Source of the DNA: CAZWKX01 sp964633975
GTDB lineage: Bacteria; Actinomycetota; Acidimicrobiia; Spongiisociales; UBA11373
NCBI GenBank assembly: GCA_964633975.1
Contig: CAZWKX010000005.1
Location: 16,054-80,053, forward strand
Reading direction: 5' to 3'
DNA length: 64,000 nt
The notes beneath the pieces were generated by a model. It made no database searches, was not told where the DNA came from, and worked only from the letters and a program-made list of their open reading frames with translations. Shown piece after piece: positions 41,382 through 49,734 of the stretch. Positions within the stretch are counted from its first letter, which is position 1. Each line of letters opens with the position of its first letter. A program made the translations under genes and the position numbers.

Positions 41382-42737
41382 TCAGAGTGCGGCGATCAGC
41401 TTCTCGACACGCTCATCGATGGCCCGGAAGGGATCCTTGCACAGCACGGTCCGCTGCGCCTGGTCGTTGAGCTTCAGATGCACCCAGTCGACGGTGAAAT
41501 CCCGCTGGCGGGCCTTCGCCGCCTTGATGAACTCGCCGCGGAGTCGGGCTCGTGTGGTCTGCGGCGCATGGAGCAGAGCCCGCGTCACATCGTCGTCGGT
41601 AACGACCCGCTCCATGAGCCCGCGGCGCTCCATGATGAAATAGAGGCCCCGCTCCCGGGTGACGTCGTGGTAGGCCAGGTCGACGAGCGCCAGGCGCGGA
41701 TGGGCCAGCGGCAGCCCGTGGCGAGCGCGGTACTGATCGATGAGATGGAACTTCGCCACCCAGTCGCACTCCCGGGTCAGCGTCATGGGGTCCTTCTCCA
41801 GGCCTGTGAGCAGGTTCTCCCACATCTCGACTGCCGATTGGACCTGAGCGGGGAAACCTCGGGTCCGGGCGTAGCGCAACACCCGATCGAGGTACTCCCA
41901 CTGCATGTCGAGAGCCGACAGCTCCCTGCCGTTGGCGAGCCGAACCTTGCGACGGCAGGTGAGATCGTGGCTGACCTCGCGCAAGGCCCGGATCGGGTTC
42001 TCCAGAGTCATGTCGCGGAAGACGACCTCGTCCTCCAGCATCTGCAGCAAGGCGACCGTGGTTCCCACTTTCGTGTAGGTCACGTATTCGGACATGTTCG
42101 AGTCGCCGGCGATCACGTGAAGCCGCCGATACCGCTCCGCGTCGGCGTGAGGCTCGTCCCGAGTGTTGATGATGGGACGGCTGCGGGTAGTGGCCGACGA
42201 CACGCCCTCCCAGATGTGCTCGGCCCGCTGCGATATGCAGTAGACGGTGCCGCGTGCCGTGTGCAGCAGCTTGCCGGCGCCCGAGTAGACCTGCCGGGAG
42301 ACGAAGAACGGGATGAGCGTCTCCAGGACCCGCTGGAAATCGCTCTGCCGGGTGATCAAGTAGTTCTCGTGGCAGCCGTACGAGTTGCCTGCCGAGTCAG
42401 TGTTGTTCTTGAACAGGTACACCTGGCCCCGGATACCCTCTTCGTCGAGACGCTGCTCGGCGGATTCCAGCAGGGCCTCCAGCACCCTCTCTCCGGCCCT
42501 GTCGTGAGCCACCAGCTCATACAGGCTGTCGCACTCGGGCGTGGCGTACTCGGGGTGGCTGCCGACATCCAGGTACAGGCGAGCCCCGTTCTCGAGGAAG
42601 ACGTTCGAGGAGCGACCCCACGAGACGACCCTGCGGAACAGATACCGGGCCACCTCGTCCGGCGACAGACGGCGCTGGCCCCGCAGGGTGCATGTCACCC
42701 CGTACTCGTTCTCCAGACCGAATATCCGTCGTTCCAC
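41382..42737 (-). CDS. pafA: Pup-protein ligase PafA
   Basis: Attaches deamidated Pup to substrate lysines with ATP; glutamine-synthetase-like fold, 451 residues, normal size. RRIFGLENEYGVTCTLRGQR at the start carries the Mg/ATP Glu pair, ENGARLYLDVGSHPEYATPE, FKNNTDSAGNSYGCHENYL and INTRDEPHADAERYRRLHVI are the active-site stretches, and RLRGEFIKAAKARQRDFTVD opens the C-terminal domain. GTG 42737 follows TACCCT by 7 nt; the frame open further upstream is not conserved. Confidence 0.97.
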   Translation of the reverse strand: MERRIFGLENEYGVTCTLRGQRRLSPDEVARYLFRRVVSWGRSSNVFLENGARLYLDVGSHPEYATPECDSLYELVAHDRAGERVLEALLESAEQRLDEEGIRGQVYLFKNNTDSAGNSYGCHENYLITRQSDFQRVLETLIPFFVSRQVYSGAGKLLHTARGTVYCISQRAEHIWEGVSSATTRSRPIINTRDEPHADAERYRRLHVIAGDSNMSEYVTYTKVGTTVALLQMLEDEVVFRDMTLENPIRALREVSHDLTCRRKVRLANGRELSALDMQWEYLDRVLRYARTRGFPAQVQSAVEMWENLLTGLEKDPMTLTRECDWVAKFHLIDQYRARHGLPLAHPRLALVDLAYHDVTRERGLYFIMERRGLMERVVTDDDVTRALLHAPQTTRARLRGEFIKAAKARQRDFTVDWVHLKLNDQAQRTVLCKDPFRAIDERVEKLIAAL

Positions 42738-42744
42738 GCCGAAG

Positions 42745-42804
42745 AGGGTACCCAGTGCCGGAGGTTTCGGGGTGCAGCACCGGGCTCTGGGTACCCTGTG
42801 CCGG
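42745..42804. promoter_or_regulatory. Divergent GGGTACCC elements between pafA and the DUF2007 gene
   Basis: GGGTACCC occurs at 42746-42753 and 42789-42796, each followed on the plus strand by (A/T)GTGCCGG, a 15 of 16 direct repeat. Read outward, the first gives TACCCT 7 nt before GTG 42737 (pafA) and the second gives TACCCT 14 nt before ATG 42812. They look like paired -10 elements or a shared operator. Confidence 0.45.
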
Positions 42805-42811
42805 GACACCC

Positions 42812-43150
42812 ATGGCTTCACACGACCATCTCACACCTCTGGCCATCCTCCCGGACCTGGCCACGGCCCAGCTGTTCTCCGCCCGCCTCGACGCGGCCGG
42901 AATCACGGCCCGCCTCCGCGGCGAAGCCCTCGGGCCTTATCGCTTTACGTTTGGGGCCATGGCAGCCACCCAGGTATGGGTTGCCGAGGACGACATGCAG
43001 GAGGCTCTGGAGCTGCTCCACGATGCCGGCCTGGCCGAATTCGCCGAACCCCGCAGCGCCGACCAGCCGCCGACCCGCGTTCCCCTTATCCTCGGCGTCA
43101 TCGGCTTCGTGGCGCTGGTCCTGCTGGTGCGCCTGCTGCTCTTGCTCTAG
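42812..43150 (+). CDS. DUF2007-like protein with C-terminal membrane anchor
   Basis: 112 residues. Residues 8-70 fit the DUF2007 (putative signal-transducing) fold: LAILPDLATAQLFSARLDAA, GITARLRGEALG, then TQVWVAEDDMQEALELLHDA. The C-terminus is one hydrophobic helix (VPLILGVIGFVALVLLVRLL) predicted to anchor it in the membrane. It lies between pafA and prcA on the opposite strand; a link to pupylation is only positional. Its stop shares CTAG with prcA. Confidence 0.8.
   Translation: MASHDHLTPLAILPDLATAQLFSARLDAAGITARLRGEALGPYRFTFGAMAATQVWVAEDDMQEALELLHDAGLAEFAEPRSADQPPTRVPLILGVIGFVALVLLVRLLLLL
43147..43150. other. Shared stop codons of the DUF2007 gene and prcA (CTAG)
   Basis: CTAG supplies the stop of the DUF2007 gene on the plus strand and of prcA on the minus strand. 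Confidence 0.9.
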
Positions 43151-43818
43151 CCGGCCATCTCGGCGGCCGACAGCCGCCGGAAGGCCCTACGCCCCAAGGT
43201 ACGGTCCACGACGGCGGCCTCCCAGTCGCTCGGAGCAAACTCTCGATTCGTCGCTGCCGTGAACGCTCCCTTGGCCCAGGCCGCGGCCTGACCCAAGTCG
43301 GCCCCCGGAGCGAACCGCTCCTCGAGCAGCGGCACCAGCTGCTCCGCCTGGCCGCCGATGGCCGAGTAGTGCTCCTCGTCGTAGAGAGTGCCGTCGTACA
43401 TGACCCTGAAGAGGCGGTTCTCCTCATCGGTGAGCCCCACTTCGGCCACCATGATCTCGACCTCGTAGGGCTTCACCTCTTGCGTGAAGATGTGCCCCAG
43501 CGCATGGGAGTAGGCATTGGCGAGCCCTTTTGCGGTCACGTCGCTGCGGGCGTAGGCAAAACCCTTCAAATCGGCGTGGCGGATGCCGGCGACGCGAAGC
43601 GCCTCGAATTCGTTGTACCTGCCCGCCCCGGCGAAGACGATCCGGTCGTATACCTCGCCTATCTTCTGCAAGGTCCTACTCGGATTCTCCGCCACCACCA
43701 GGATGCCGTCCCTGTACTCGACGGCCAGGATCGCCTTGCCCCGTGCAATTCCCTTCCGGGCGTACTCGGCCCGGTCCTTCATGAGCTGCTCGGGAGGCAC
43801 GTAGAACGGGAGGGTCAT
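43147..43818 (-). CDS. prcA: 20S proteasome alpha subunit
   Basis: 223 residues. YVPPEQLMKDRAEYARKGIA is the N-terminal gate and helix of actinobacterial PrcA; GILVVAENPSRTLQKIGEVY, DRIVFAGAGRYNEFEALRVA and IFTQEVKPYEVEIMVAEVG follow. Forms the outer rings that dock the Arc ATPase. ATG 43818 overlaps the prcB stop (ATGA). The C-terminus is shorter than in Mycobacterium. Confidence 0.95.
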   Translation of the reverse strand: MTLPFYVPPEQLMKDRAEYARKGIARGKAILAVEYRDGILVVAENPSRTLQKIGEVYDRIVFAGAGRYNEFEALRVAGIRHADLKGFAYARSDVTAKGLANAYSHALGHIFTQEVKPYEVEIMVAEVGLTDEENRLFRVMYDGTLYDEEHYSAIGGQAEQLVPLLEERFAPGADLGQAAAWAKGAFTAATNREFAPSDWEAAVVDRTLGRRAFRRLSAAEMAG

Positions 43819-44600
43819 GAGACTGCTCCCATCACTTCGCGGGCGGTAACGGCGACCTCCGCTTCCTCGACCTCGCGATACCCCTCGGCGGAAACGACGA
43901 CGACGTTGGGGAATATGCTCCGCTGCAGATCGGGCCCGCCGGTGGATGTGTCCTCTTCGGCGGCGGCGACGAGAGCCTCGATGGCCAGCCGCAGAGCCTC
44001 ATCGTGGCTCATGTCGTCACGGAAGGCGGTGCGGATGTAGAGCTTGGCGTCGCGCCCTCCCGATCCGGTGGCGGCGTAGTCGGTCTCCTCGTAGCGGCCG
44101 CCAACCACATCAAAGCTGTAGAGCCGCCCGCTCTGCTCCAGCTCGTCGTAGCCGCAGAAAAGAGGCACCACCACGAGGCCCTGGAACGCCATCGGGAGAT
44201 GGCGGCGGATCATGGCGGCCAGGTGATTCACCTTGCCCTCCAGGCTGAGGCGATTGCCCTCCAGCTTCTCATAGTGCTCGAGCTCGGTCTGGAACAGCCG
44301 GATCAGCTCCGCAGCAACCCCGGCCACACCGGAGATGGCGACCGCGGAAAAGGCGTCGGCGGGAAAAACCTTCTGCACGTTGCGGTGGGCGATGATGTTG
44401 CCAGCCGTCGCCCGGCGATCGCCCGCCATAATGACCCCGTCGGCATAACGGAGGGCGAGAACGGTAGTGGCTTCGGGCGCCTCCAAGCCGGGGCCGCGAC
44501 CGCCCGCGTCCCAGCGCGGCTCCAACCCGCGCGCCCTCAGCAATGCGCCGAAGCTCTCCGGCGGGCTGATCTCGTCGTGGGGAACACCCTCGAGATTCAC
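43815..44600 (-). CDS. prcB: 20S proteasome beta subunit
   Basis: Catalytic subunit, 261 residues with a propeptide of about 44. The mature N-terminal Thr is T45 in EATTVLALRYADGVIMAGDR, followed by RATAGNIIAHR, VFPADAFSAVAISGVAGVAA and YAATGSGGRDAKLYIRTAF. The propeptide is removed by autocatalysis. The GTG start overlaps the pup stop, so pup, prcB and prcA are read as a coupled unit. Confidence 0.96.
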   Translation of the reverse strand: MNLEGVPHDEISPPESFGALLRARGLEPRWDAGGRGPGLEAPEATTVLALRYADGVIMAGDRRATAGNIIAHRNVQKVFPADAFSAVAISGVAGVAAELIRLFQTELEHYEKLEGNRLSLEGKVNHLAAMIRRHLPMAFQGLVVVPLFCGYDELEQSGRLYSFDVVGGRYEETDYAATGSGGRDAKLYIRTAFRDDMSHDEALRLAIEALVAAAEEDTSTGGPDLQRSIFPNVVVVSAEGYREVEEAEVAVTAREVMGAVS

Positions 44601-44785
44601 TGGCCCCCCTTCTGCACGTAATTGTTCACGAACTCCTCGGCGTTCTCTTCGAGCACGGAGTCGATCTCGTCGAGCAGATCGTCGATCTTCTCGGTGAGGT
44701 CGCTACGAACGCCGACTGGAGTCTCCTCGACTTCCTCTTGTGCGGGACCCTCCCGGCGGATCCGCTTCCGCTCCTGTTCAGCCAT
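44597..44785 (-). CDS. pup: Prokaryotic ubiquitin-like protein Pup
   Basis: 62 residues ending in GGQ, so Dop must deamidate the terminal Gln before ligation. The central helix VRSDLTEKIDDLLDEIDSVL and the C-terminal EFVNNYVQKGGQ are the Arc-binding and ligation parts. ATG 44785 has GGAG just upstream and overlaps the dop stop by 8 nt; the in-frame start at 44803 lies further inside dop and is less likely. Confidence 0.96.
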   Translation of the reverse strand: MAEQERKRIRREGPAQEEVEETPVGVRSDLTEKIDDLLDEIDSVLEENAEEFVNNYVQKGGQ

Positions 44786-46271
44786 GGGCTCCTCCGAGGG
44801 CACGAATCAGATCGGCGGCGGAGGGAGATCGGTCGATGACGTCAGCAACCCACTCTCGGCCACCGCGCAGAGGCTCCATCATAGGCACCCGCTTCAGGCT
44901 CTTCTCCCCGACGTCGAACACAAGCGAGTCCCAATTGGCCGCGACGATCGCGTCTGCGTACTTTTCGACACACTGGCCCCGGAAGTACGCACGGGTCCGC
45001 TGGGGCGGGCTGACCGCGGCCTCGGCCACCTGCTCGGCGGTGAAGAGGCACTGGATCATGCCCGCGCCGGCGAGGCGGTGATAAAGGCCGCGGGCGGCAT
45101 CGACGTCGTGATACTGGAGATCGAGGAGACGCAGCTTCGGATCTTGCCAGGAGAGCCCGTGCCGGTCGGCGTACTCGCGGAGCAGGAGCAGCTTGGCCGT
45201 CCAGTCGAGGCGATCGGCGGTGAGGAGGGGATCCCGCTCGAGATCGGTGAGGATCTCCTCCCACACGAGCAGCACCCGCCTCTGCTCGGGCAGCAGATCG
45301 GTCTGCTCCGCGTAGGCGTTGACTCGCTCCAGGAAGGACCACTGAAGCTCGATGGCGGTGGCCGTGGAATCGTCGGCGAGGCGTATCGGGGTCTGCAACG
45401 AGACATCGTGGCTCACCCGCCACACCGACTCGACCGGCTGCTTGAGGCGGATCGGCTCACCCAGCGCCCCGGCTTCAAGGGCGGCAAGCATCAGCGACGT
45501 AGCTCCGAGCTTCAGATAGGTCTGGACTTCGCAAAGGTTGGCGTCGCCGATGATCACGTGAAGGCGTCGGTACTTGCCCGGTTCTGCGTGAGGCTCGTCC
45601 CGGGTGTTGATGATCGGCCGCTTGAGGGTCGTCTCGAGGCCGACCTCTTCCTCGAAGAAGTCAGCCCTTTGCGTGATCTGGTACTCGACGGGGGGCCGAT
45701 TGTTCTCGCTCCCCACCTTGCCCGAGCCCGTGAAGATCTGACGGCTGACCATGAACGCGGTCATGTGGGCGACGATGTCGCCGAAGGGAACCGAGCGCGC
45801 CACGAGGTAGTTCTCGTGCGCCCCGTAGGAGTTGCCTTTGCCGTCGCTGTTGTTCTTGTGGATCAGGACCCGCTGATCGGGCTGGAGGATCTCGTGCGCC
45901 GCGGCGACGGCCCGAGCCAGGACCAGCTCTCCGGCTTTGTCGTAGAGCGCGGCCTCGAGCGGGTCGTAGCACTCGGGCGTCGAGTACTCGGGATGAGCAT
46001 GATCCACGTAGAGCCTGGCCCCGTTGGTCAGCACGACGTTCAGGAGACCGCTCTCGACCTCGCCCGCACCCTCCACACCGTATCCCAGACCGCGCGCGTC
46101 GCGACCGGGAGTCTCCTCTTCATACGACCACTGGATGCGGCCTCGTCCACCGGCGTAAGCGTTGATGACCAAGCTGGAAGCCAGAACGGGATTGAAGTCC
46201 GCCTGCCGAAGGATGGTGATCCCGAACTCGGTTTCAGTGCCGAGGACCTTGTGCGCAATCGCATCGGTCAC
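44778..46271 (-). CDS. dop: Pup deamidase/depupylase Dop
   Basis: 497 residues, PafA-like fold. HKVLGTETEFGITILRQADF carries the ATP/Mg Glu, and residues 35-75 contain the Dop-specific loop (VLASSLVINAYAGGRGRIQW) absent from PafA. TNGARLYVDHAHPEYSTPEC with the catalytic Asp, HKNNSDGKGNSYGAHENYLV and INTRDEPHAEPGKYRRLHVI follow. It converts Pup-Gln to Pup-Glu and removes Pup from proteins. The GTG start overlaps the arc stop. Confidence 0.96.
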   Translation of the reverse strand: MTDAIAHKVLGTETEFGITILRQADFNPVLASSLVINAYAGGRGRIQWSYEEETPGRDARGLGYGVEGAGEVESGLLNVVLTNGARLYVDHAHPEYSTPECYDPLEAALYDKAGELVLARAVAAAHEILQPDQRVLIHKNNSDGKGNSYGAHENYLVARSVPFGDIVAHMTAFMVSRQIFTGSGKVGSENNRPPVEYQITQRADFFEEEVGLETTLKRPIINTRDEPHAEPGKYRRLHVIIGDANLCEVQTYLKLGATSLMLAALEAGALGEPIRLKQPVESVWRVSHDVSLQTPIRLADDSTATAIELQWSFLERVNAYAEQTDLLPEQRRVLLVWEEILTDLERDPLLTADRLDWTAKLLLLREYADRHGLSWQDPKLRLLDLQYHDVDAARGLYHRLAGAGMIQCLFTAEQVAEAAVSPPQRTRAYFRGQCVEKYADAIVAANWDSLVFDVGEKSLKRVPMMEPLRGGREWVADVIDRSPSAADLIRALGGAHG

Positions 46272-47986
46272 AGGTACTGGCCTGTGGTAATGGCCTCGAT
46301 GCTGCGGTTCTTCGTATCGTCGACGAGCGTGCGCACATACACGATGCGCTCACCCTTCTTGCCCGAGATGCGCGCCCAATCGTCGGGATTCGTGGTGTTG
46401 GGGAGATCCTCGTGCTCACGAAACTCCCGCTTGATGGCATCGAGGAGATCCGCCTTCTGTATCCCGGCCTCTCCCCCGGCGATCTCACGCTTGATCGCCG
46501 CTTTTTTGGCGCGGCGCACGATGTTCTCGATCATCGCCCCGGAGGAGAAGTCCTTGAAGTGGAGCACTTCCTTGTCGCCGTTGGCGTAGGTGACTTCGAG
46601 GAATCGGTTGTCCTGGGTCTCGGCGTACATCGCGTCGACCACGTCGTCGATAAGGGAGCCGACCAGCGCGGCACCGTCGTTGCCGTGCTCGGCCAGCTCG
46701 GCTGCAGCGAGCGGCACGTCGTCGGTCAGGTAGATGCCGAGTATCTGGCGGGCCGCCTCGTAGCTCGGACGCTCGATCTTGATCTTCACGTCCAGCCGTC
46801 CCGGTCGGAGGATCGCCGGGTCGATCAGATCCTCGCGGTTGGAGGCCCCGATCACGATGACGTTCTTGAGCGCCTCGACACCGTCGAGCTCAGAGAGGAG
46901 CTGGGGCACGATGGTCGACTCCACGTCGGAGGAGATGCCGCTTCCCCTGGTCCTGAAGAGGGAGTCCATCTCGTCGAAGAACACGATGACCGGAACGCCC
47001 TCGTCCGACTTCTCCTTGGCTCTGGCGAAGATCAGGCGTATCTGACGCTCGGTCTCGCCCACGTACTTGTTGAGCAGCTCCGGGCCCTTGATGTTGAGGA
47101 AATACGAGCGGGCGTCCTCGGACCCGGTCTTGTCCGCCACCGCTCTGGCCAGGCTGTTCGCCACCGCCTTGGCGATGAGCGTCTTGCCACACCCGGGGGG
47201 GCCGTAGAGAAGCACACCCTTGGGCGCGGGCAGGTCGTAGATCTCGAAGAGATCCTTGTGCAGGTACGGGAGCTCCACCGCATCGCGGATCGTCTCGATC
47301 TGCCTCTCCAGACCGCCTATGTCCGAATACGAGACGTCGGGCACTTCCTCCAGCACCAGCTCTTCCACCTCCGGGCGCACCAGTCGCTCGAAGACGATCC
47401 CGGTTCTGGGATCGAGACGCACACTGTCGCCTACCCGAAGAAAGGCGTTCTCCATGGGCCCGGCCAGGCTGACCACGAGCTCCTCGTCACCTCGTCCCAG
47501 CACGATCAGGCGGCCGTCCCCCAGCATCTCCTTGACCGTCACCACCTCACCCTTCGGCTCGAAGTAGCGGACGTCGATGACGTTCATAGCTTCGTTGAGT
47601 AGGACTTCCTGCCCCCGTTCCAGCTCCTTGACCTCGATAGACGGCTCAACGCTCACCCGCAACTTGCGCCCGCCCGCGATCACGTCGATCGTCCCGTCCA
47701 CGTTGAGCTGCTCGACGACGCCGAAGCTGTTGGGCGGGGCGGTGAGCCTCTCCACCTCGCTGCGGAGAACGGCGAGCTGTTCACGAGTCTCTTCGAGTGC
47801 CGCGGAGAGCCGGTCGTTCTGCGACACCGCCTGGGTGAGCCGCCCCTTCGATTCGATGAGTCGTTCCTCGAGCACACGGATACGACGCGGCGCATCCTGG
47901 AGGCGGCGCCGGAGGACGCCGATCTCCTCTTCGAGCATCTTGATGGTCTGCTGGAGCTCCTCGACGGAGCGCTGCGGTTCGGGCAT
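46268..47986 (-). CDS. arc: Proteasome-associated AAA ATPase (Arc/Mpa)
   Basis: 572 residues in hexameric rings that bind Pup and feed substrates to the proteasome. The N-terminal coiled coil (residues 5-80) binds Pup; two OB domains follow (GTIDVIAGGRKLRVSVEPSI, GRLIVLGRGDEELVVSLAG). In the AAA domain: GVLLYGPPGCGKTLIAKAVA, VIVFFDEMDSLFRTRG and VIGASNREDLIDPAILRPGR. The C-terminus ends in QYL, the proteasome-docking element. The promoter may be TATACT about 25 nt upstream of the ATG, with GAGG in the leader. Confidence 0.97.
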   Translation of the reverse strand: MPEPQRSVEELQQTIKMLEEEIGVLRRRLQDAPRRIRVLEERLIESKGRLTQAVSQNDRLSAALEETREQLAVLRSEVERLTAPPNSFGVVEQLNVDGTIDVIAGGRKLRVSVEPSIEVKELERGQEVLLNEAMNVIDVRYFEPKGEVVTVKEMLGDGRLIVLGRGDEELVVSLAGPMENAFLRVGDSVRLDPRTGIVFERLVRPEVEELVLEEVPDVSYSDIGGLERQIETIRDAVELPYLHKDLFEIYDLPAPKGVLLYGPPGCGKTLIAKAVANSLARAVADKTGSEDARSYFLNIKGPELLNKYVGETERQIRLIFARAKEKSDEGVPVIVFFDEMDSLFRTRGSGISSDVESTIVPQLLSELDGVEALKNVIVIGASNREDLIDPAILRPGRLDVKIKIERPSYEAARQILGIYLTDDVPLAAAELAEHGNDGAALVGSLIDDVVDAMYAETQDNRFLEVTYANGDKEVLHFKDFSSGAMIENIVRRAKKAAIKREIAGGEAGIQKADLLDAIKREFREHEDLPNTTNPDDWARISGKKGERIVYVRTLVDDTKNRSIEAITTGQYL

Positions 47987-48052
47987 GCAGATCCTCGACG
48001 ACGAGAAGCGAAGTATACGGCGGGGCTTTCTCTGGACCGATCACCCGGTTGC

Positions 48053-48080
48053 TTGTGGAATGGGTCCCGCTCGTTACAAT
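48053..48080 (+). promoter_or_regulatory. Sigma70-like promoter of the ferredoxin gene
   Basis: TTGTGG (48053-48058), 16-nt spacer, TACAAT (48075-48080). The leader to ATG 48115 contains GGAG 9 nt before the start. Confidence 0.55.
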
Positions 48081-48114
48081 CGAGACCCGGCCGACAGACT
48101 CGGAGTTCACTGAG

Positions 48115-48360
48115 ATGAAGGTTTGGATCGACCAAGACCTATGTACCGGCGATGGCCTCTGTGAGGAGATCGCTCCCGACGTGTTCGTGCTTCTCGACGA
48201 CGGCCTCGCCTACGTGCGCGAGGGCGAGAAGATCTACGCGGAGTCCGAGGGCAACTCCCAGGGTGCCCAGGGCCTGGCGGAGGTCCCCGCCACCCTCGTG
48301 GACGCCGTTGTCGAGGCGGCGGAGGAATGCCCCGGCGAGTGCATCTTCATGGAGGAGTAG
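48115..48360 (+). CDS. Small single-cluster ferredoxin
   Basis: 81 residues. KVWIDQDLCTGDGLCEEIAP gives the first two Cys, and EECPGECIF the third with the conserved Pro, the pattern of actinobacterial [3Fe-4S] or [4Fe-4S] ferredoxins; a spare Cys follows in GEC. There is no partner P450 gene nearby, but a 2-oxoacid:ferredoxin oxidoreductase begins at 63.7 kb. Divergent from arc. Confidence 0.88.
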   Translation: MKVWIDQDLCTGDGLCEEIAPDVFVLLDDGLAYVREGEKIYAESEGNSQGAQGLAEVPATLVDAVVEAAEECPGECIFMEE

Positions 48361-48374
48361 CACCACCAAAGCCG

Positions 48375-48401
48375 CCGACCCCGCCGGAAGAGCGGGGTCG
48401 G
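48375..48401. terminator. Bidirectional hairpin between ferredoxin and trmI genes
   Basis: CCGACCCCGC, a 7-nt loop and GCGGGGTCGG form a perfect 10-bp stem exactly between two convergent genes, where it can terminate both. Confidence 0.7.
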
Positions 48402-48406
48402 GCGCG

Positions 48407-49192
48407 TCAGGCTTCGGGCCTGATCTTGCGGGCGACGTTGATGAATCCGGTGTGCCCGATCATGCGGTGAGAAGGCCGCACCGAGCGCCCCTCCGCCACC
48501 CACTCGCGCAGCAGCACTTCGAAGGCACCGATGTCGGCGAAGCATTTGGCGTGCCGCAGCTCCTGGTGGAGACGCTGGACCTGCGGGACCGTCGGCAAAT
48601 AGGCGGTCAAGACCCCACCCAATTGAAGCCCGTTCGCCGCGGGAGCGACCACGTGCCACGGCTCCGGCACGTCGAGCACGAGCCGTTCGGGCGCCACGCT
48701 CTCGACCAGATCCTCCACCATACCCACGCGCAGGTCGAGGTTCGGCGGGAGGCACCCGAAGAAGCGCGTGATCACAGCGCGGGCCACCGCGGCGTGATCC
48801 TCACGCTCGTCGACGCTCACGACGAGCCCATCCGGACCGACGGCCCGCACCAGCGCCGAGGTCAGGGCACCGGAGCCGGTGCCTGCTTCCAAGACCGTCA
48901 TGCCCGGACCGATGTCGCCCCAGTGCAGCATGGGGCCGATGTCCTTGGGGTAGATCACCTGGGCGCCGCGCCGCATGGACAGGATGTAGTCGGCCAGGCG
49001 CGGACGCAGCGCCACCAGCCGGCCGCCCGCCGACGTGCGGAACACGGAGCCTTCCTCGCAGCCGATCACATCGCCGTGCGAGAGCGAACCGGCGTGGTAC
49101 TGGAATCGTCCGTCGGGCTCGAGATCGACGAGGTAGTGCCGCCCCTTCCCATCGATGAAGAGACAGGGCTCCCCCGCAGCGAAGGCGCCCAT
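48407..49192 (-). CDS. trmI: tRNA (adenine-N1-)-methyltransferase TrmI
   Basis: Methylates A58 of tRNAs, 261 residues. A beta-rich N-terminus (YLVDLEPDGRFQYHAGSLSH) precedes the SAM domain: MRRGAQVIYPKDIGPMLHWG, VLEAGTGSGALTSALVRAVG, VVSVDEREDHA, LVLDVPEPWHVVAPAANGLQ and a C-terminal RMIGHTGFINVARK. It is found near the proteasome genes in many actinobacteria. ATG 49192 overlaps the stop of the small gene upstream (TGATG); GTG 49195 is an alternative. Confidence 0.94.
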   Translation of the reverse strand: MGAFAAGEPCLFIDGKGRHYLVDLEPDGRFQYHAGSLSHGDVIGCEEGSVFRTSAGGRLVALRPRLADYILSMRRGAQVIYPKDIGPMLHWGDIGPGMTVLEAGTGSGALTSALVRAVGPDGLVVSVDEREDHAAVARAVITRFFGCLPPNLDLRVGMVEDLVESVAPERLVLDVPEPWHVVAPAANGLQLGGVLTAYLPTVPQVQRLHQELRHAKCFADIGAFEVLLREWVAEGRSVRPSHRMIGHTGFINVARKIRPEA

Positions 49193-49293
49193 CACCGTCC
49201 CGCGAGGGTGAACGGCAGAACGATCGAGAGCACGAGGGCGGCGCTGACCACAACGACCAGAATCCTGACCATGCGCCGGCGATTGCGGAACAC
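49192..49293 (-). CDS. 33-residue membrane peptide upstream of trmI
   Basis: From GTG 49293: a basic start (FRNRRRMVR) followed by one hydrophobic helix (ILVVVVSAALVLSIVLPFTL) and AGR. TAGAGT ends 6 nt before the GTG, so it looks like a leaderless small gene, and its stop overlaps the trmI start as TGATG. It could be a real membrane peptide or a translated leader for trmI. Confidence 0.55.
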   Translation of the reverse strand: MFRNRRRMVRILVVVVSAALVLSIVLPFTLAGR

Positions 49294-49299
49294 GCCGAC

Positions 49300-49322
49300 A
49301 CTCTAGGCCGCGCCTCTATCAT
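49300..49322. promoter_or_regulatory. Divergent leaderless -10 hexamers at 49.3 kb
   Basis: Minus-strand TAGAGT (49300-49305) ends 6 nt before GTG 49293; plus-strand TATCAT (49317-49322) ends 7 nt before ATG 49330. Only 36 nt separate the two start codons. Confidence 0.45.
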
Positions 49323-49329
49323 CGGGCCC

Positions 49330-49524
49330 ATGAATCTCGTCAGCAGCGGAGCCCGAGCCTTGGCCCGAGGAGCGCGCTCCGGCAGCGCGGCCCTGGCCGG
49401 ACTGGGGGCGACGCTGCTGGCGGTCGGGTGGCTGCGGCGCCGACCCAAGCGTGTACTCGTCTACTCGAAGACGCTCAAGAAAGGCGAGGCGCTCCGCGTC
49501 CGGCTGGTCGAGCCCGACGACTAG
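49330..49524 (+). CDS. Small hydrophobic-helix protein
   Basis: 64 residues: an Ala/Arg-rich N-terminus, one likely membrane helix (AALAGLGATLLAVGWL), then a basic segment (RRRPKRVLVYSKTLKKGEAL) and an acidic end. No family recognised. TATCAT 7 nt upstream supports the start. It converges with the next gene, 15 nt apart. Confidence 0.6.
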   Translation: MNLVSSGARALARGARSGSAALAGLGATLLAVGWLRRRPKRVLVYSKTLKKGEALRVRLVEPDD

Positions 49525-49539
49525 GGATACCCCCGGCTC

Positions 49540-49734
49540 CTAGCCGAGGCGATACACCTCGACTCGCGCCTTGCCCTTCTTGCCCTTACGGCGACCGAGC
49601 AGGTAGACGAGCAACGCGATCCCCACCGCGCCCACCGCAGCAACTACGCCGGCGCGAGCCGCACCCTTGGTCTCATCGACGATCTCCCGTATCTCGCGCA
49701 GCTTCGCCTCGAGGTCGGCTCTTTCCACGCTCAC
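49540..49734 (-). CDS. Small membrane protein (DUF3618-like)
   Basis: 64 residues. The N-terminal helix VERADLEAKLREIREIVDET, one membrane helix (AARAGVVAAVGAVGIALLVY) and a very basic tail (RRKGKKGKARVEVYR) resemble the actinobacterial DUF3618 or similar stress-associated small proteins. GTG 49734 overlaps the stop of the holin-like gene (GTGA). Often paired with YqjE-like proteins, as here. Confidence 0.65.
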   Translation of the reverse strand: MSVERADLEAKLREIREIVDETKGAARAGVVAAVGAVGIALLVYLLGRRKGKKGKARVEVYRLG

